Of a DNA stretch of 61,923 nt, positions 21,953 through 34,329 are shown piece by piece. Source of the stretch: Phlegmacium glaucopus. Its lineage: Eukaryota > Basidiomycota > Agaricomycetes > Agaricales > Cortinariaceae. The stretch is from NCBI GenBank assembly GCA_015039465.1, contig MU130544.1:1-61923 (forward strand), read 5' to 3'. The position numbers and the translations under genes were made by a program. The notes below the pieces were generated by a model. It ran no database searches, was not told the DNA's origin, and saw nothing but the letters and a program-made list of their open reading frames with translations. Numbering within the stretch: the stretch's first letter is position 1; every line of letters begins with the position of its first letter.

Positions 21953-22680
21953 TAAATGCACACCGGTCCTTTCAATGGCGTACTACTGCGTTGGGCGTTG
22001 TTGGAGAAGGATGGACCTACTGGTATGTAGACCTTATATCTGTAACTATTGAGGTCGATGAGATTTGAGGTCAGGTCGTTTCATTGGTAACGATCATAAA
22101 GATCCCCCTTGGTGAATTCTGGTTATCAAGTCTATGTATTTATATCGACCGTAGTTCAAACGTTCACCATGTATAATGAACGTTAAGGAAAGCATTGGCT
22201 GTATTTATATCGACCGTTGTTCAAATGTTCACTGTGGATAACGAGCGTTAAGGGAAGCCCTTGGCCTTTAGTGCCACCACCCAGTCCTCGAGGCAACAGG
22301 GTGAACCAAAGCAATGAGAACCTCCCCATCCAAGGGGAAATCACAAGGGATCACAAAGTTGTATGTATGCATTCCAAATCATGGCAAGAAAAAAAAGAAA
22401 GGCCTGTCAAAATCATACATATGTAAAGATATTAGTGTATATAGATGCGCATTTTTTTGTTCCAGCTTCTAGCGAAGCACCCATCTTCGTAAACAGCAAT
22501 AGTAGAAAAAAAAGTAAAACGTATACAAGAGGGGGTAACAACGCAAGTCAGCAAGAATTACTAGCAGTTGCACGCATGTGTGTAAATAATGGAAGGGGGC
22601 ACTTGGATGAGAGAAAGAAGAAAAAGAAAAGGCATAATAGAAAAAGAGATGGGAGGGGGATATCAAGATATATGAGAGAG
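21953..22680. other. Non-coding stretch after the kinase-like gene
   Basis: A near-repeat is present: TATTTATATCGACCG, then GTTCAAACGTTCAC, occurs twice (about 22136 and 22200). A purine-rich, low-complexity tract (22590-22690) leads into the 3' region of the arrestin-domain gene. No coding frame is credible. Confidence 0.4.
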
Positions 22681-23071
22681 AAAAACGATAGAGTGAGACA
22701 GAGATGTTAACGAATGTGCGGGTTTGGGGTCAGAGAGTAAGCAGGATAGACTCTGAGATATAGATGGAAGGACAAAGAATGAACGACTGCAGCGTTTGGG
22801 ATAGCTAAGGAATTCACATGCGAGACATGCGGAGAGCGAAAGATATGCTTTTTTGCTGTTTGATCTTGAGGAATGCAGATCCGAAAAAAGGGGTTAAGGA
22901 GAGACAAGGGGTGGGACAATTTCTATAGAAAGAGACTCGTATTATTAGGGAAAATAAAAAAAGAGGGCACGAAAAAAAACATCCACCCACTCGGAATGCA
23001 TAAACACAAAGCATTTATCATGAACTCTGAGCTCATTCCCCAGGAAGTTTACTTAGCAAAGGAGAGGGAGA

Positions 23072-26000
23072 TCAAGGTTCGTCGAAAGCAGCTCCGAAAG
23101 GAGAGAAAGGTTTTATATCCAAAGCTTGTGACTTTCCATCTGGAACTGTAGCCGATGCCGATGGAGAAGCGCCCTGAGGCTTAGGAGTCTCCCTCCGCAG
23201 GGTATCAGACGGAAGATCAAATACAGGCACCTCTCCATTCAACCGCGACAGACGTGCATCCTCCTCTTGCGTCTCCTTGATATATTCCACAGGCGGACGA
23301 GGCATCAACGGCGGCGGCGTAGATGGCATAGCTGGCGGAGTCAATTTGTTACCATTCGTCAGAGCAGGTTTACGGTTAGCTGGTGCATCTCGTGCTTCAA
23401 ATTTAGCACGCAACAGAGCTTTTTCTTCTGCTGCTGATAGGATTTGTGAAGCAGCTGCTGCGGGTGGGAGTGTGGGTCTTAAAGCCGCTGTGTTGGTACT
23501 CGGGCTGCGACCAGGCGATGGAGTTCTCTCATTTGCCGTCGGATTAGGGTTGACGACGCTGGCCCCAACACTAGCGGTCTTTAGTGGAGGCTGAGGAGCC
23601 AGAGTGCCTTTCGCCTGTGAATTATCCCTCGCTTCGAACTTCTTCCTCAGAGCTTCCTTCTCTTCAAAGGCATTGGTATACTGCCCCTGCGTCGGTGGAG
23701 AAGCAAGGGGTGGTTGCGGAGAAGTGTTAACATCGTTCTGACGCGCACGAGTAGCTGCATCGTTAGCTTCATAAGCCTTTTTCAGACGTTCCTTCTCTGA
23801 CAAATGTGATTGAGGAATCGCTGAGGAGGAATCGAAAGGCGGCGGCTCGTCGGTAGTGCCAGGGCTAGAGGTAGAAGCAGCAGCAGGGAAGAGCGATTCA
23901 TAGGCAATAGGTGCTGATGCTACTGGAGATAGGTCTGACGAATACTCGGATAGCTGAGTCCTATCTACCGCCCGTTTAGCCTCTTCATACCTTCTGAGGG
24001 CGGCCTTTTCTTCGTCAGCTGTCATGTATTGAGGCACTGGTGGCTTAGCCCTTGACGGGCTTGCAGCGGATGGACCCGGGCCGGGACCCGGACGACTCTG
24101 AGCGTTGATGGCCTGTGCATATAAAGTAGCAGCAGCAGATGGTTTAGTACCACCACTACCGCCTGAAGAAGCCTGGCCTCTGCTAGACATATCAGAGTCA
24201 TTCCTTGCATGCATAGGAGGGGGAGCCGTATAGGGTATTCCTTGAGTTTTTTGAACAGCAGCTTGAGCCTGTTGGAACAACCGCAGTTTCTCCTCTTCAG
24301 CTGTCATCCAAGCAGATTTGGTAGGTGCGGCAGTGGCTGCAGCCGCAGGTGTGACTCGCGAAGGAGTTGCAGTCATTATTTGGGGAGGGGTAGGAGATCG
24401 AAGATTAGCAGGCGGCTATATTGCAAATGCAATATGAGAAAGATCGTCGAGATAGATTACAATATAATTGAGAACATACTGGAGTAGCAGCAGGTCCTTG
24501 AACTTTTTCCACTTGAGCCCTGGCCTTTTCGTACAATCTCAACTTCTCTTCTTCTGCAGTAGGCCATGGTCGCTGGCCAGTTCCTGGACTTGGTCCGGAT
24601 CCGGTGGCCTTGGCCGATTGTTGACGAGCCGGTGTAGATTGAGGCATATCTTGTGGTTGCAGGTTAGTAACTTTATACCGAGTGCCCCCACCAGATGAGT
24701 CAGGTCGTCGTGCAGGCGTGGAATTACTGGAAGTGCTAGGTAGGGTATTGGAAGTAGTGGCCATCGGTGCGTTGGTAGCAGCAGTAGGTGCCTGTCGAGT
24801 GGTACCAAACTCATCGGGCAGGACATTACCACCAAAACGACCATCCTCCGAGGGACGTCTAGTGTTGGGCGATGCAGGAACGGTGCCGTAAACGCCGCCG
24901 GTGGTGTTAGGGAAATTTGGACGGTTAAGGGGCAGCGTAGAAGCAACAGCATCTGCAGGACGTCCTCGGGTGGCTGTTGCCGTTGCCGCTGGAAAGAGTG
25001 ATAAGCTAGGCGCGGGGCCGATGCGACTAGAGAGTTAAGAATATGATCAGTTAACATTTGCAAATAAAGTAGGTTAACCATACTTTATGGCCTCATAAGA
25101 TACGCTCCTAAAATCCGAATATATATCAGCAAATCATCGAATTGAGCAAAAACAATGCCCGCCTACCGTTGCCAGTTAGAGATGATGACAGGTAGTTCCA
25201 TCACAAGAGGCCCTCCGGTACCCAAGAGTGCTTTTATACAAAGAGTATAGGTAACATCAATGTGCCTCGCAGCATTCAATGTTGTCGTCGTGTGGGCGGG
25301 TGAAAGCATACAGCTAAGCTCGGCAGTATGAGAGCTGCCTCCGTACAACGTCATATTCACCGCAACTTTTCCTTCCGCAATATTAAGCTGCTTCTCTTGA
25401 GGAGGGATTTTCTTGCCTGGTCCAAGGATACCAGCACGGAAGACAGTGGTTTCCTTGAGTGATAGTTCCAACGTGCGAAGGATATTGGTATGCAGACTAT
25501 CAGATTTGACCACTACCGTGACCGCAATACGGTCTCCGGGACCATAGCAGGTGTTGTTGCGTTGAACAGATAGATTGACACCATCTTGTGCTATATGGCG
25601 CGTCTCGGGCTGGCAATAGACAGGCCAGGTGGAATGGAGCTCATGCTTATCGATTATGATGGTAGAAATGGTGGACACGACGACCGACTTTGCTTTCCGG
25701 AGGAAGCCTCTGAGAAAGAGAAGGTTTAGCTTTCAAATTTGGAGGTATTACCCAAGTCACGATACGCACCTTTTGCCTTTAGTACAAACACTCGCCACAA
25801 GCTCATAGCCAATTCCAGCTATCAATTACGCATCTCGTTAGGCACAAAACAAAAATGTAAAAAATTCGGAGATATGAGCCTACCTTTATGATCCAAGGAA
25901 ATCGTGGGCGGTATTGACTCAGGTATCCGTATGGAGAACGGAAAGTCTTGCTAAAAACCCGGAGTATGATATGAGACTTGAATCAAAAATGAAGAACCTG

Positions 26001-26580
26001 GTCTACTTACCGAACGCAATAGAGAATACTCGTCCGGCGAACTCCAAAGATTGACGGGGCTGGGCCCGACAAAGTCGTAAAACGTGTTGGACGCACCGCC
26101 ACCTGGCAATGTCTCCACTTTGCGAAGCTCGATGCGAACCCATTTCGCCTTGACTCCTTGAGCGGGTATCCGAACTTCGATGGCCTATCACATAGACGCT
26201 AGAGTTAGTATCTAAAATAGAACAAGTAAAGCGGATATTGAGAGCTACGTACACCCTTCACCGCAGCTTGAGGTCTCTCCGAGCCTGGTGGTATACCAGG
26301 GTACCCTATAGAATGAAAGTAGTCAGCATGTTGCATTGCGCTCACGGTGCAGACGTGGTGAAGGGTGAGCGAGGAAAATACCGACCAGTGACAAAATCGA
26401 CATTAGGAGGGGGCTGTAGATTACTATATAACCATGAAATGAGTCCAAAAGAGAAATGCAAGGCCAATAGATGAAGAACTCACAGCTTGACCTGGGCCAT
26501 CTGTCCAGTTCTTGCGCAGTGCGGGTACAAGAATGTGTGGGAAGGTATTGAAGCAGAGATCAATTGCAAATATTGACTAT
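23072..26580 (-). CDS. Arrestin-domain protein with EEEK-repeat tail
   Basis: Exons follow one another on the minus strand. PPPNVDFVTGYPGIPPG (near 26420) leads into an arrestin N-domain-like part (AIEVRIPAQGVKAKWVRIEL, 26180-26010). Short exons at about 25950 and 25830 come next, then the arrestin C-domain-like exon (25730-25163: QPETRHIAQDGVNLSVQR, RIAVTVVVKSDSLHTNILR). A Ser/Thr/Pro-rich linker and a 434-residue last exon follow, ending at 23072. The tail has six copies of a short helical motif (AEEEKLRLYEKARAQVEKVQ, ADEEKAALRRYEEAK, EKERLKKAYEAND, EEKEALRKKFEARD and others) separated by Pro-rich linkers. Alpha-arrestins generally act as adaptors for ubiquitin ligases; that role is inferred. 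No in-frame ATG is visible before the first domain, so the 5' end is uncertain. Confidence 0.7.
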
Positions 26581-26596
26581 GTAAACAACAAGTATT

Positions 26597-28761
26597 TCAA
26601 AATTTGAAGTCCTTTGCCCCTTTCCTTTCTCGATCCATCTTCTGTTTCTTCTTGGCCATCTCTTTCGCAACCATATCAGAAAAGTCTTCACCTCGACTAC
26701 CAGCCCCAGGAACACCAGCATTGCCACGAGCATGAGCATCATATTTCCGCCGCAACTCTTCCTCTGACAGCCCTTCTAACTCTCCTGCATCGAGCGTAAC
26801 ATCAACACCATTCTTGCGCTGGAAGATAGAGTTTTTTATTTCACATAGTACAATCAACACAATCATAACCCTCACCTTCGTCCCGCGCTCTTCTCCAAGT
26901 ACAGGAAGCGGAGCACCTGCAACAGCACTCACGTCGTAACCACGTTCACTTCCCATCATTCCCCGAACTGAAGTCTGTTTCTCTGGCACAACTTGGTAAA
27001 GGGATCTTGGACCAGATGGCTCCATCGCTTCTGATACACTTCGGCCCTTCCTCAACTCCAAGAAATCAGGCGTCTCCAACCCACCGGCCACAGTCGAAAC
27101 AACGCTAGTCATTCCTGACGGCGTTTCAAGCCCAGATGGCGTCTGTAGTCCATCTGATGGAGCAGGCTCTCTTGATTCTTCCTCATCAGACTCTGCTTCA
27201 GACTCTTCCTCCTCCTCTTCTTCTATCGGGGGTTTAGTTAAAGATGGTCAAACCGTGTGGAAATATTTGGAAACCTACCTTCTTCCGGCTCCAGTTCACC
27301 CCACAGGTCCTTATCTATAGGTTCGCCCGTCTGTCGATGAAAAACTAGATTAACAAAAACTAGCTCAAAAGTCGCCTGGTCCAACACTCACCCCCGAATC
27401 TCCCGCTTTGGGCAACACTCCAAACACGTCACCATACAACGGACGATTGTACTCATCCAAAGGTGGTTTACCCCACCCTCCAGGGTGGAAACCCCACTGA
27501 GCGCTGCAAGTAATCCACATTTTAGAGAATGGTAAGGCAATGATCTAAGAACCACCCACCCTTCAGGAATCGGAGCATTGAGGCCAGGGATTCGCAATGT
27601 CGGATAACTCGGCGGGGGTCCGAACCTTTGCATGCTGATCAGCCAAGGAGGAGGGGCTAGAGGAGGTATAGAAAGCGCTTCCACAAGCTCCGGTGACAGA
27701 TCTCCTGGGCGCTTCTCCTTCAGCGAAGTTTCAAATTCTTTTCCTTCGTAATACCTATATATATATGGAAGCATAATAAGAAAAATGGAATGAAAAAGAA
27801 AACATACATTTCTCCAAATCCAGTCACGGGCGGTTTCGTCTGAAACTTGAAAAATGCATCATGCAGCTTCTGATAATCGATATCGACTTTACCCATCTTC
27901 GGCTGGACTCTCTCTCTGGTCTTCGCCTTGAGACTCATATTCGCCTCTTTCTCCTTCACCGCATCCCGCATGGTAGCAATACCGGTATCCGCGATGTATG
28001 CAGGCAACTGGAATGGCGGCTTCTCGATACCTCTCTTCCCTTGCAAATAGTCACGTTTAGCGCTCCAATGGATAGGGATAGGCACTGTGTTTCTGTAGGA
28101 CTTGAGATGAAGCAGGACTCGAGGGTCTGCAGCCGTGACGTCCGTCCATTCTACGACTTCAGGTTTCTTGACAAGCTGTTTGAGTTCCGCAACTGTCAGT
28201 CGGGCCATTTTGCGTGCTTTTTTCTTTGAAAGTGGTTTGTTCTCAACGTCAGAATCGCCTTCTGAGGCCATATCGTCGTCGGAGTAGATAATTTCGCCCT
28301 TGTTGCTTGCATCATTATGTTTGCCCTGCTGCAAGATAAACCGACATTAAGAACGAAAAAACAGTGGATGTAGAGTATATGACATACTGAAGATTCCTCA
28401 GGAGGAAGTTGGAAGCGAGCAAATACGTCGGCGAACGCTTCAAGACCAGCGTCGTTGAGATCCAACTGCTCAGACACGTACTCAACATTTGAAGGTCTTT
28501 TCTCATCTTCCTGTTCCACATTCAGAACAATTCCATTTATCATAGTTGTGTCTGCATTTTCCTATTCCAAAACTCGGCAAGTAAGTTGTTTGGCATGGAT
28601 ATAACAGAAAGAAAGAGACGCACGGACTGCTTCTTCTGCTTCTGCTTTAGCCGGCGAAGCTGGTTTTTGGTCTTGATAGGTTTGGCATTTATTTTGTTCT
28701 TGGATAGATGTTCAGGGCCACCGTTGACTGCTGGGATGATATTGGTCTGTGCTACCACCAT
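26597..28761 (-). CDS. SF3B2: Splicing factor 3b subunit 2 (SF3b145/Cus1)
   Basis: The multi-exon gene starts at ATG 28761 (MVVAQTNIIPAVNGG). It includes a basic KNQLRRLKQKQKK segment; KKKARKMARLTVAELKQLV; the DUF382 core (VVEWTDVTAADPRVLLHLKS, NTVPIPIHWSAKRDYLQGKR, GIEKPPFQLPAYIADTGI); the PSP domain (ELVEALSIPPLAPPPWLISM, RFGPPPSYPTLRIPGLNAPI); and GFHPGGWGKPPLDEYNRPLY with PIDKDLWGELEPEE. It ends at TGA about 26597. The protein is part of the SF3b complex of the U2 snRNP, which binds the branch-site region in the nucleus. Short introns with GT-AG ends lie between the blocks, for example near 28621-28563, 28390-28335 and 27807-27755. The arrestin-domain gene begins almost directly downstream, on the same strand. 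Confidence 0.93.
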
Positions 28762-29272
28762 GGCCAGGTTGTATTTAAGGGAAATGAGTGCTTCAAGGAA
28801 TTACACATTTGTTATGTAACAATATCGAGATATAACATAGATAAACACGATGATCGGCCACTACATCCCGCTCTGAGGTGAAGCTCCTTCGAGCGATACG
28901 AGCTCGCCTCCTCAATTCCTCAGAGACCCCAACACCTGCAGATCAATTCGCCACCAAAATCTCAAACAAATTGACCCGAGTGTTATTCAGGATATCAGAG
29001 GATCAAGCGTGACAGGTGGGGCAGGGTCTAAATCAGGTATGGCACTGAAGGATCAGATGTTGTTGAGCTGCCAAAGTATATTCCAGGACTTGCAGGGGAA
29101 ATGGATGTAAACGAGTGGAAAGCAGTTTACTAGCTGTCAGATCGCCAGTGGTTGTGTTTTTCAAAGTACTTAGTACGGGATGTCGGAGAAATGAGACCGA
29201 CATATCTCATGACGTTTACCAACTTGATAAAGACATCTTCATTTCTGCATGGAGGAATAAATAATATAGCTC
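28762..29272. other. Intergenic region, SF3B2 promoter side
   Basis: This lies between the 5' end of SF3B2 and the 3' end of the TFIIIC-like gene. No coding frame, repeat or RNA gene is recognised. Confidence 0.5.
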
Positions 29273-32200
29273 TTAATCAGAGTCTCCCTCAGAAGCCCCG
29301 GAATCAACATCCATAGCATCATCCTCATCTTCCATTCGTATCCCTTCAGCACCTCCATATGGAGCTTTATCTTTAAGCCACCTTCCCCAAAGTGTATCAA
29401 CCCGACAAAGACCTGACGCAGTACCCGCAGCCAATAAACTCGAAGACGCCAATCCGTTCCCGTTATTCCAAACAACACGATGGATCCCTACTTCACAAGG
29501 CCATGCACCAGTGCTTGGAAGGAAACTAGAATCATCTTTAGACTTTCCTTTTCCTGTTCGAGTTGCTGTCGGACGATCAAGAAATTCCTATAGAATTTTT
29601 TTTTGGGGGGTCAATGAATGTACCCAAAACGGAGAAGATAGCGCAGGAGCGGTACCTGAGGTAAAAAACAATCGAGCATCCGATATTCCTTTGTATTTCG
29701 ATTATAATCCATCTGAAATATTTTGTATACCAAAAATGGCTTTTCATTTTTAGAGGCCATGTCAGAAAAGCGGGATTGAAAATTTTACTACGAAACGCAT
29801 ACCACAGAGCCTCCTCGTCTTGTTCTTCTCAATGTATTTGTTGTCGAACAAGTTCCATCTGTAGCGCCAACAGCCAGCTGCGGATGAAAATCTGAGGCAT
29901 GTACACTCTACATTTCAGACACAATTAGATATATGCAAGGACTTCCTGGCTAGGATAACCCACCCAAACAGGACCTTGTGGCTCAATCAACGAATGTCCT
30001 CTTCCAAGCATACTCGGCGAAGCAGAATACGCCTTGACGGTATTCTCATGATCCATGGTTATTGGTCCGCCGGTGAAAGGAGAGAAGGCCAAAGTGTTGA
30101 TAACATCTAAAGGATAAGAATACATTAGTGGAATGAAAGAAGCGTATCCTGAGGAAGCATGCAGGGACCTCTGGTTCGGTTTATAACTGCGCCATGGCCG
30201 TCTCGTACATCTGTCAGGCATTCCATGCCGTCATACCCTCCACTAGCGATCACAGTAGGGTCCTGATCAACACGAGGAACGCCTGAGGGAAAGCATGGAG
30301 GGGCTTTGATCCAACCTAGGGCACGGATGGCCGATTGGTGGACGGTAAGGTGGTGCGTAGGTAAAAGGTCGGTAATCGTTGGACGAGCTAGAAAATTGAA
30401 TTCAGTCATGCGAGAAGGATTAGGGAAACGCCTTACAAGGATCGGTGTATGACTTCAGAGTTAGTCCGATGTTATAAACCAAGATGGTACCTAACGCCAA
30501 TGATCAGCAATGGTAACGCTGAACAATTCTCAAGGCGCACCGTTCGTCGTCCCTATGGCGATTAGTTCACTGTTTGCCCAATCAAAGCTCCAGCAAGAGG
30601 TCTCCTCTAATTCAATACGGAGAATCGGATGCGGTAGTTTGACTAGAAGAATGAATGTGTGAGGTTGACGACAGTAGCATTAACGGCAAACAATTAGACA
30701 TACCACAAACAGGATATGATTGATCATGCTCAGAAGATACTATGTCTGATGGGTCGGGAACCGCATAAATAGCAAAGGAACCATCTTCAAATGTTCCACC
30801 CAAAAGTCCCAGCTTCTTCGGCTGTCTTGTGTCGTTGTTCTGGAATCACAGAATATATCAGAACGCGAACAGAGACGTAGGAGGAGAATAACTACCAAAT
30901 CATGCGAAGGTAGAGGACACCATCTCAAGTCGAAAGCTGGGCCGGAATCCAAGCAAAGTACCATTTCACATTTCATTTGGCCCAAGTCTGGGGCTTCGGA
31001 TTTCTTTTTTGAAACGTTCCGTTGTGCAGGTGAAAGAGACCATATTTGTATACACGAATACGACGGTCGCTTAACTTTTCTTCCAATATCTGGGCTGTGA
31101 GAGTGGGAAGGGAAAGGAGCGACAGCGAGGTATTGCTTATATGATCGTGCTTTGACAGTTCAGTATTATCTTCGAAGGGCAAGGGAGAACGGGTTCACCT
31201 GGTCGGTCGAGAACATGTATTGGACACCAATCCATTCCCCATACGGGAGCCCCAGCGTTAAAAATATGAGCTTTGCTCCCCAAGGTGTACTTCGCTATGA
31301 ATCAAGAGGTCAGCATGAAGAAATTCATACGTATGGAATACAGACACATGGGAAATGCCTCAAACATCTTTACATCCTGGGGTATTTGAGATTTGAATGG
31401 ACCGAAGAAACAGGACACAGGTGGAGGTGGCCTTAGATCACCTTCTTCGGTGGTGATATCGTCTGTAGGCAGGTAAGGGCTTGCGGCTCTACAATGATTC
31501 AGAATCGTACCAGGTGTAGAATATTGCAAACGAGAAGGGTACATACTCCAAGCTCATGACCTCCCACCCTTTTTGAACGCGTATATCGGGATAAACCCGT
31601 GGCCTACGCTTCGCCTCAGTATCAATATTGCTCCCCGTCGTAATGGCTTCCTTGTACCATCCCCTATCTTCAGCTAAGTCCCATAAAGGACCGTACCCGA
31701 CATTGAATCCCCAAGCTTTATTGACCCGCTCAGAAACTTTAGGACGCTCCGTGAAACTGGTAGTCATAGTCAAACTTGGAGGCTCAAACAAGGACGGTCG
31801 CGCAGTAAGACGTTCTGTGCGTCCTGAGCGGGAGTACAAAGGAACCGCTCTGTGTCTGTGGTGGACGCTGGGAGTCGGGAGAGCATACATTTTTCCTTTG
31901 GGCCGACGGACTTGGCTGACAGTAGTAACCTCGGCACTCTCCCCTTTAGCTTTCCCTTTCCCTTTGTCTTTAGCTGTCGGTCTTTTGGTTCTCGAAGGGG
32001 TCGAAGTCGAGATAGCAGTGCGATGGACCACATTTTCCGGTTTTCCACTGATCTCATCAGGCTCAAAAATATCAGCTTCTTCCATGTCGTATCGCGCGTC
32101 CTGGACCTCATTTCCTGGTGGTTCTGGGTCTGGAACTAGTGCTTCATCCCCTTCACTATCGACATCGACATTCGCGTGATTGTTTTTTGCTGGAATAAAA

Positions 32201-32343
32201 TCACCTTCACTGTCATTTTCCATGACTGCCTCAAACAGAGCAGAAGAGGGTCCTGCGTCAGCGTCTGAGTCTTTATCCATTTCATAACCCGCCAGTGCTG
32301 CATAGCTTGGTCTACCCTTCCTGGGTCGTAGTTGGCGTGTCAT
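29273..32343 (-). CDS. sfc6: TFIIIC WD40 subunit (Sfc6/Tfc6-like), copy A
   Basis: The gene starts at ATG 32343 with a basic/acidic N-terminal region (MTRQLRPRKGRPSYAALAG; KDKGKGKAKGE). A conserved block follows (NKAWGFNVGYGPLWDLAEDR; RRPRVYPDIRVQKGWEVMSL), then several exons of beta-propeller sequence. These include HIFNAGAPVWGMDWCPIHVL, QYLAVAPFPS, CIQIWSLSPA, AFDLRWCPLP, LLGGTFEDGSFAIYAVP, ARPTITDLLPTHHLTVHQSA and DVINTLAFSPFTGGPITMDH. The acidic end EDDAMDVDSGASEGDSD stops at 29273. In yeasts the orthologue forms the TFIIIC module that recognises the B box of tRNA genes for RNA polymerase III; assignment here rests on these motifs. It is transcribed divergently from the MDR gene with 84 bp between the start codons. 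A truncated copy lies at 39410-41535. Confidence 0.7.
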
Positions 32344-32427
32344 ATTTGTTTAACACGCGTCGATGTGTTGGGTCAGGTTAATCCTGGAAAAGCCCTTTAC
32401 CTAATCTAATCTCGTCACAACCTTGCT
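32344..32427. promoter_or_regulatory. 84-bp bidirectional promoter, copy A
   Basis: The whole space between the start codons of the TFIIIC-like and MDR genes. It is nearly identical in copy B (41536-41619). No TATA box is obvious; an ACACGCGT element is present. Confidence 0.6.
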
Positions 32428-34001
32428 ATGTCCCATACAACTCTGCCCAAGTATACTAAGGCTCTCACAGTTCAAGAATCGACAGTTCCACGCAAACCCC
32501 TATACCACAACGCCGTTTTAACAGAAATACCCATATCCCCACCGAAACCTGGCCAAGTTGCCATCAGACTCGGAGCCGTCGGATTCAATCATAAAGACGT
32601 AAGTAAGCTTGTCATTGTCAGAAAAATTGTTATTCAAAATTAATTAAACAGGTATGGGTTCGTAAAGGGCAATACCCTGGAATCTCCATAGGCGCGGTTT
32701 TTGGTGCAGATGGAGCCGGTGAGGCTGCAAAAGATACGATCTCTTGTAGGAAATTGACACAGATTCCAGGAACTGTGGTTGCTTCTGGGTCTCCAAATGA
32801 TCCTTTGCTCAATAAACGCGTCTTCTTGATGCCATCCCGAGGTTGGGAGAAAGACCCCCATGCCCCTGAGTCCAGGTAGGTCGGCGTCAGCTTTTTACTT
32901 TTGCGTTCCACCACGGTTCTGAACTAAAATATATCACGTCCGTAGATTTGGGATATTTGGAGGCGTTTCTTTCCCGCCACATGGCACATTCACTGAATAC
33001 ATTGTAGTAGAAAGAGACCAAGTATTTTTGACGCCTGAGCATCTTGATGATGTTCACATTGCAGCCTGGCCAGTAGGCGGATTGACCGCTTGGAGGTAAC
33101 TAAAACCCTTTCATTCTACTACTCACAATATCTTACCTGTTGGTATATCCTGCAGAGCTGTTGCCGTCAACGCTCAAGTTCAACAAGGACAGAACGTTCT
33201 AATAACCGGCATTGGTGGCGGAGTGGCTGTAATCGCCATGCAAATATGCCTTGCCAAAGGTGCAAATGTATATGTCACGAGTGGAAGTCTAGAGAAAATC
33301 CAGAGAGCCATTTCACTCGGCGCCAAAGGAGGCGCCAACTACAAAGATAGTCGGTTGACAATTCTCTCAAGTTGCCTTGCTTGACTTAATATCCCTCTTT
33401 GCAAGAGAATTGGCCAGCGCAGATCGTTTCCCTCCTTTCCAAAAACAGAAAGGGAACGATGCTTGACGCTATCATTGATTCTGGAGGAGGCGATATCATG
33501 AATCAAGCGGGGAAATTCCTCAAACAGGGCGGTCGAGTTATATGCTACGGAATGTAAGGTCTAAACGCCGCCTTCTTGATACTACTCCACCGACTGACTG
33601 ACTGACTCATTGATCCTTTTGATCTGATACTAGGACTGCAAATCCTCAAGTAACTATCACAATGAGACAGATTCTTGCAAACCAACAATTCATAGGTCCG
33701 CGATGTTTTCCTATATGTTTTCCTTACCTCACTTTCTTTTTACCCCTTCCCTCATCGTGCGCGACATTTTTATTTAACAACTTCCGCATTTCGACCATCA
33801 TCAGGTTCCACGATGGGTTCTCATCAAGATATGAAAGATGCTACCGAATTTCTTACGAAGCATCGCATTGTGCCTGTCGTATCGCATGTACTGGATGGCC
33901 TGGAATCAGCAGAACAAGGATTTGAATTGTTGAAGAATGGAGATCAGTTTGGTAAAGTTGTTATTAGTCTACACCGGATAGGTGTCCAACCCAAACTTTG
34001 A
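32428..34001 (+). CDS. MDR-family NAD(P)-dependent oxidoreductase, copy A
   Basis: Seven exons join in phase (32428-32598, 32652-32875, 32946-33095, 33156-33349, 33406-33553, 33634-33695, 33805-34001), giving 324 residues. The GroES-like N-terminal part has PPKPGQVAIRLGAVGFNHKD and GQYPGISIGAVFGADGAGE. The Rossmann fold shows VLITGIGGGVAVIAMQIC, then DAIIDSGGGD and GRVICYGM. The end is GFELLKNGDQFGKVVISL. This is the quinone-oxidoreductase/zinc-type alcohol dehydrogenase superfamily. The catalytic zinc Cys/His set of true ADHs is not evident, so a zinc-independent reductase is more likely. Substrate unknown. Transcribed divergently from the TFIIIC-like gene. Confidence 0.8.
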
Positions 34002-34148
34002 CTAGCTACTTTTATAAATTTCACAACTCAATTGTACTCACAATGTGATTTATTTTGAAAGCCCACCACACACGGAGGAAGCTTGAAGAACCCGCTATTA
34101 CTGTGGAGATGGTCAGGACATCCATGAAAATATTGCCATCACTCACAT

Positions 34149-34325
34149 CATCAGCCAAAAATACAACAAAAATAAGCAGGTGACTTGGCTTACACAGGAC
34201 TTAGGGCTACTTATTTGGGCTTGGAATTCAAAATCAGGTGATCTAAGTTGAATTAAGTACAAATTAAGTCTGTTGAGTTGTAAATTAAGGCATCTAAGCC
34301 AAGTTGTTTGCTTATTTTTGGCTTT
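34149..34325. mobile_element. Small MITE-like element with AAGCCAAAAATAAGC inverted ends
   Basis: The left end AGCCAAAAAT..AATAAGCAGG..GACTTGGCTTA mirrors the right end TAAGCCAAGTTGTTTGCTTATTTTTGGCTT. The same element is present in copy B, where the Harbinger transposon sits inside it, so it predates the segmental duplication. Target duplication not resolved. Confidence 0.5.
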
Positions 34326-34329
34326 TTTG

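Noticed and set aside
31152..31436. Plus-strand frame conserved identically in both duplicates (also 40335-40619)
   Set aside because: It is antisense to the TFIIIC-like exons. Identity reflects the recent duplication, not selection on this frame.
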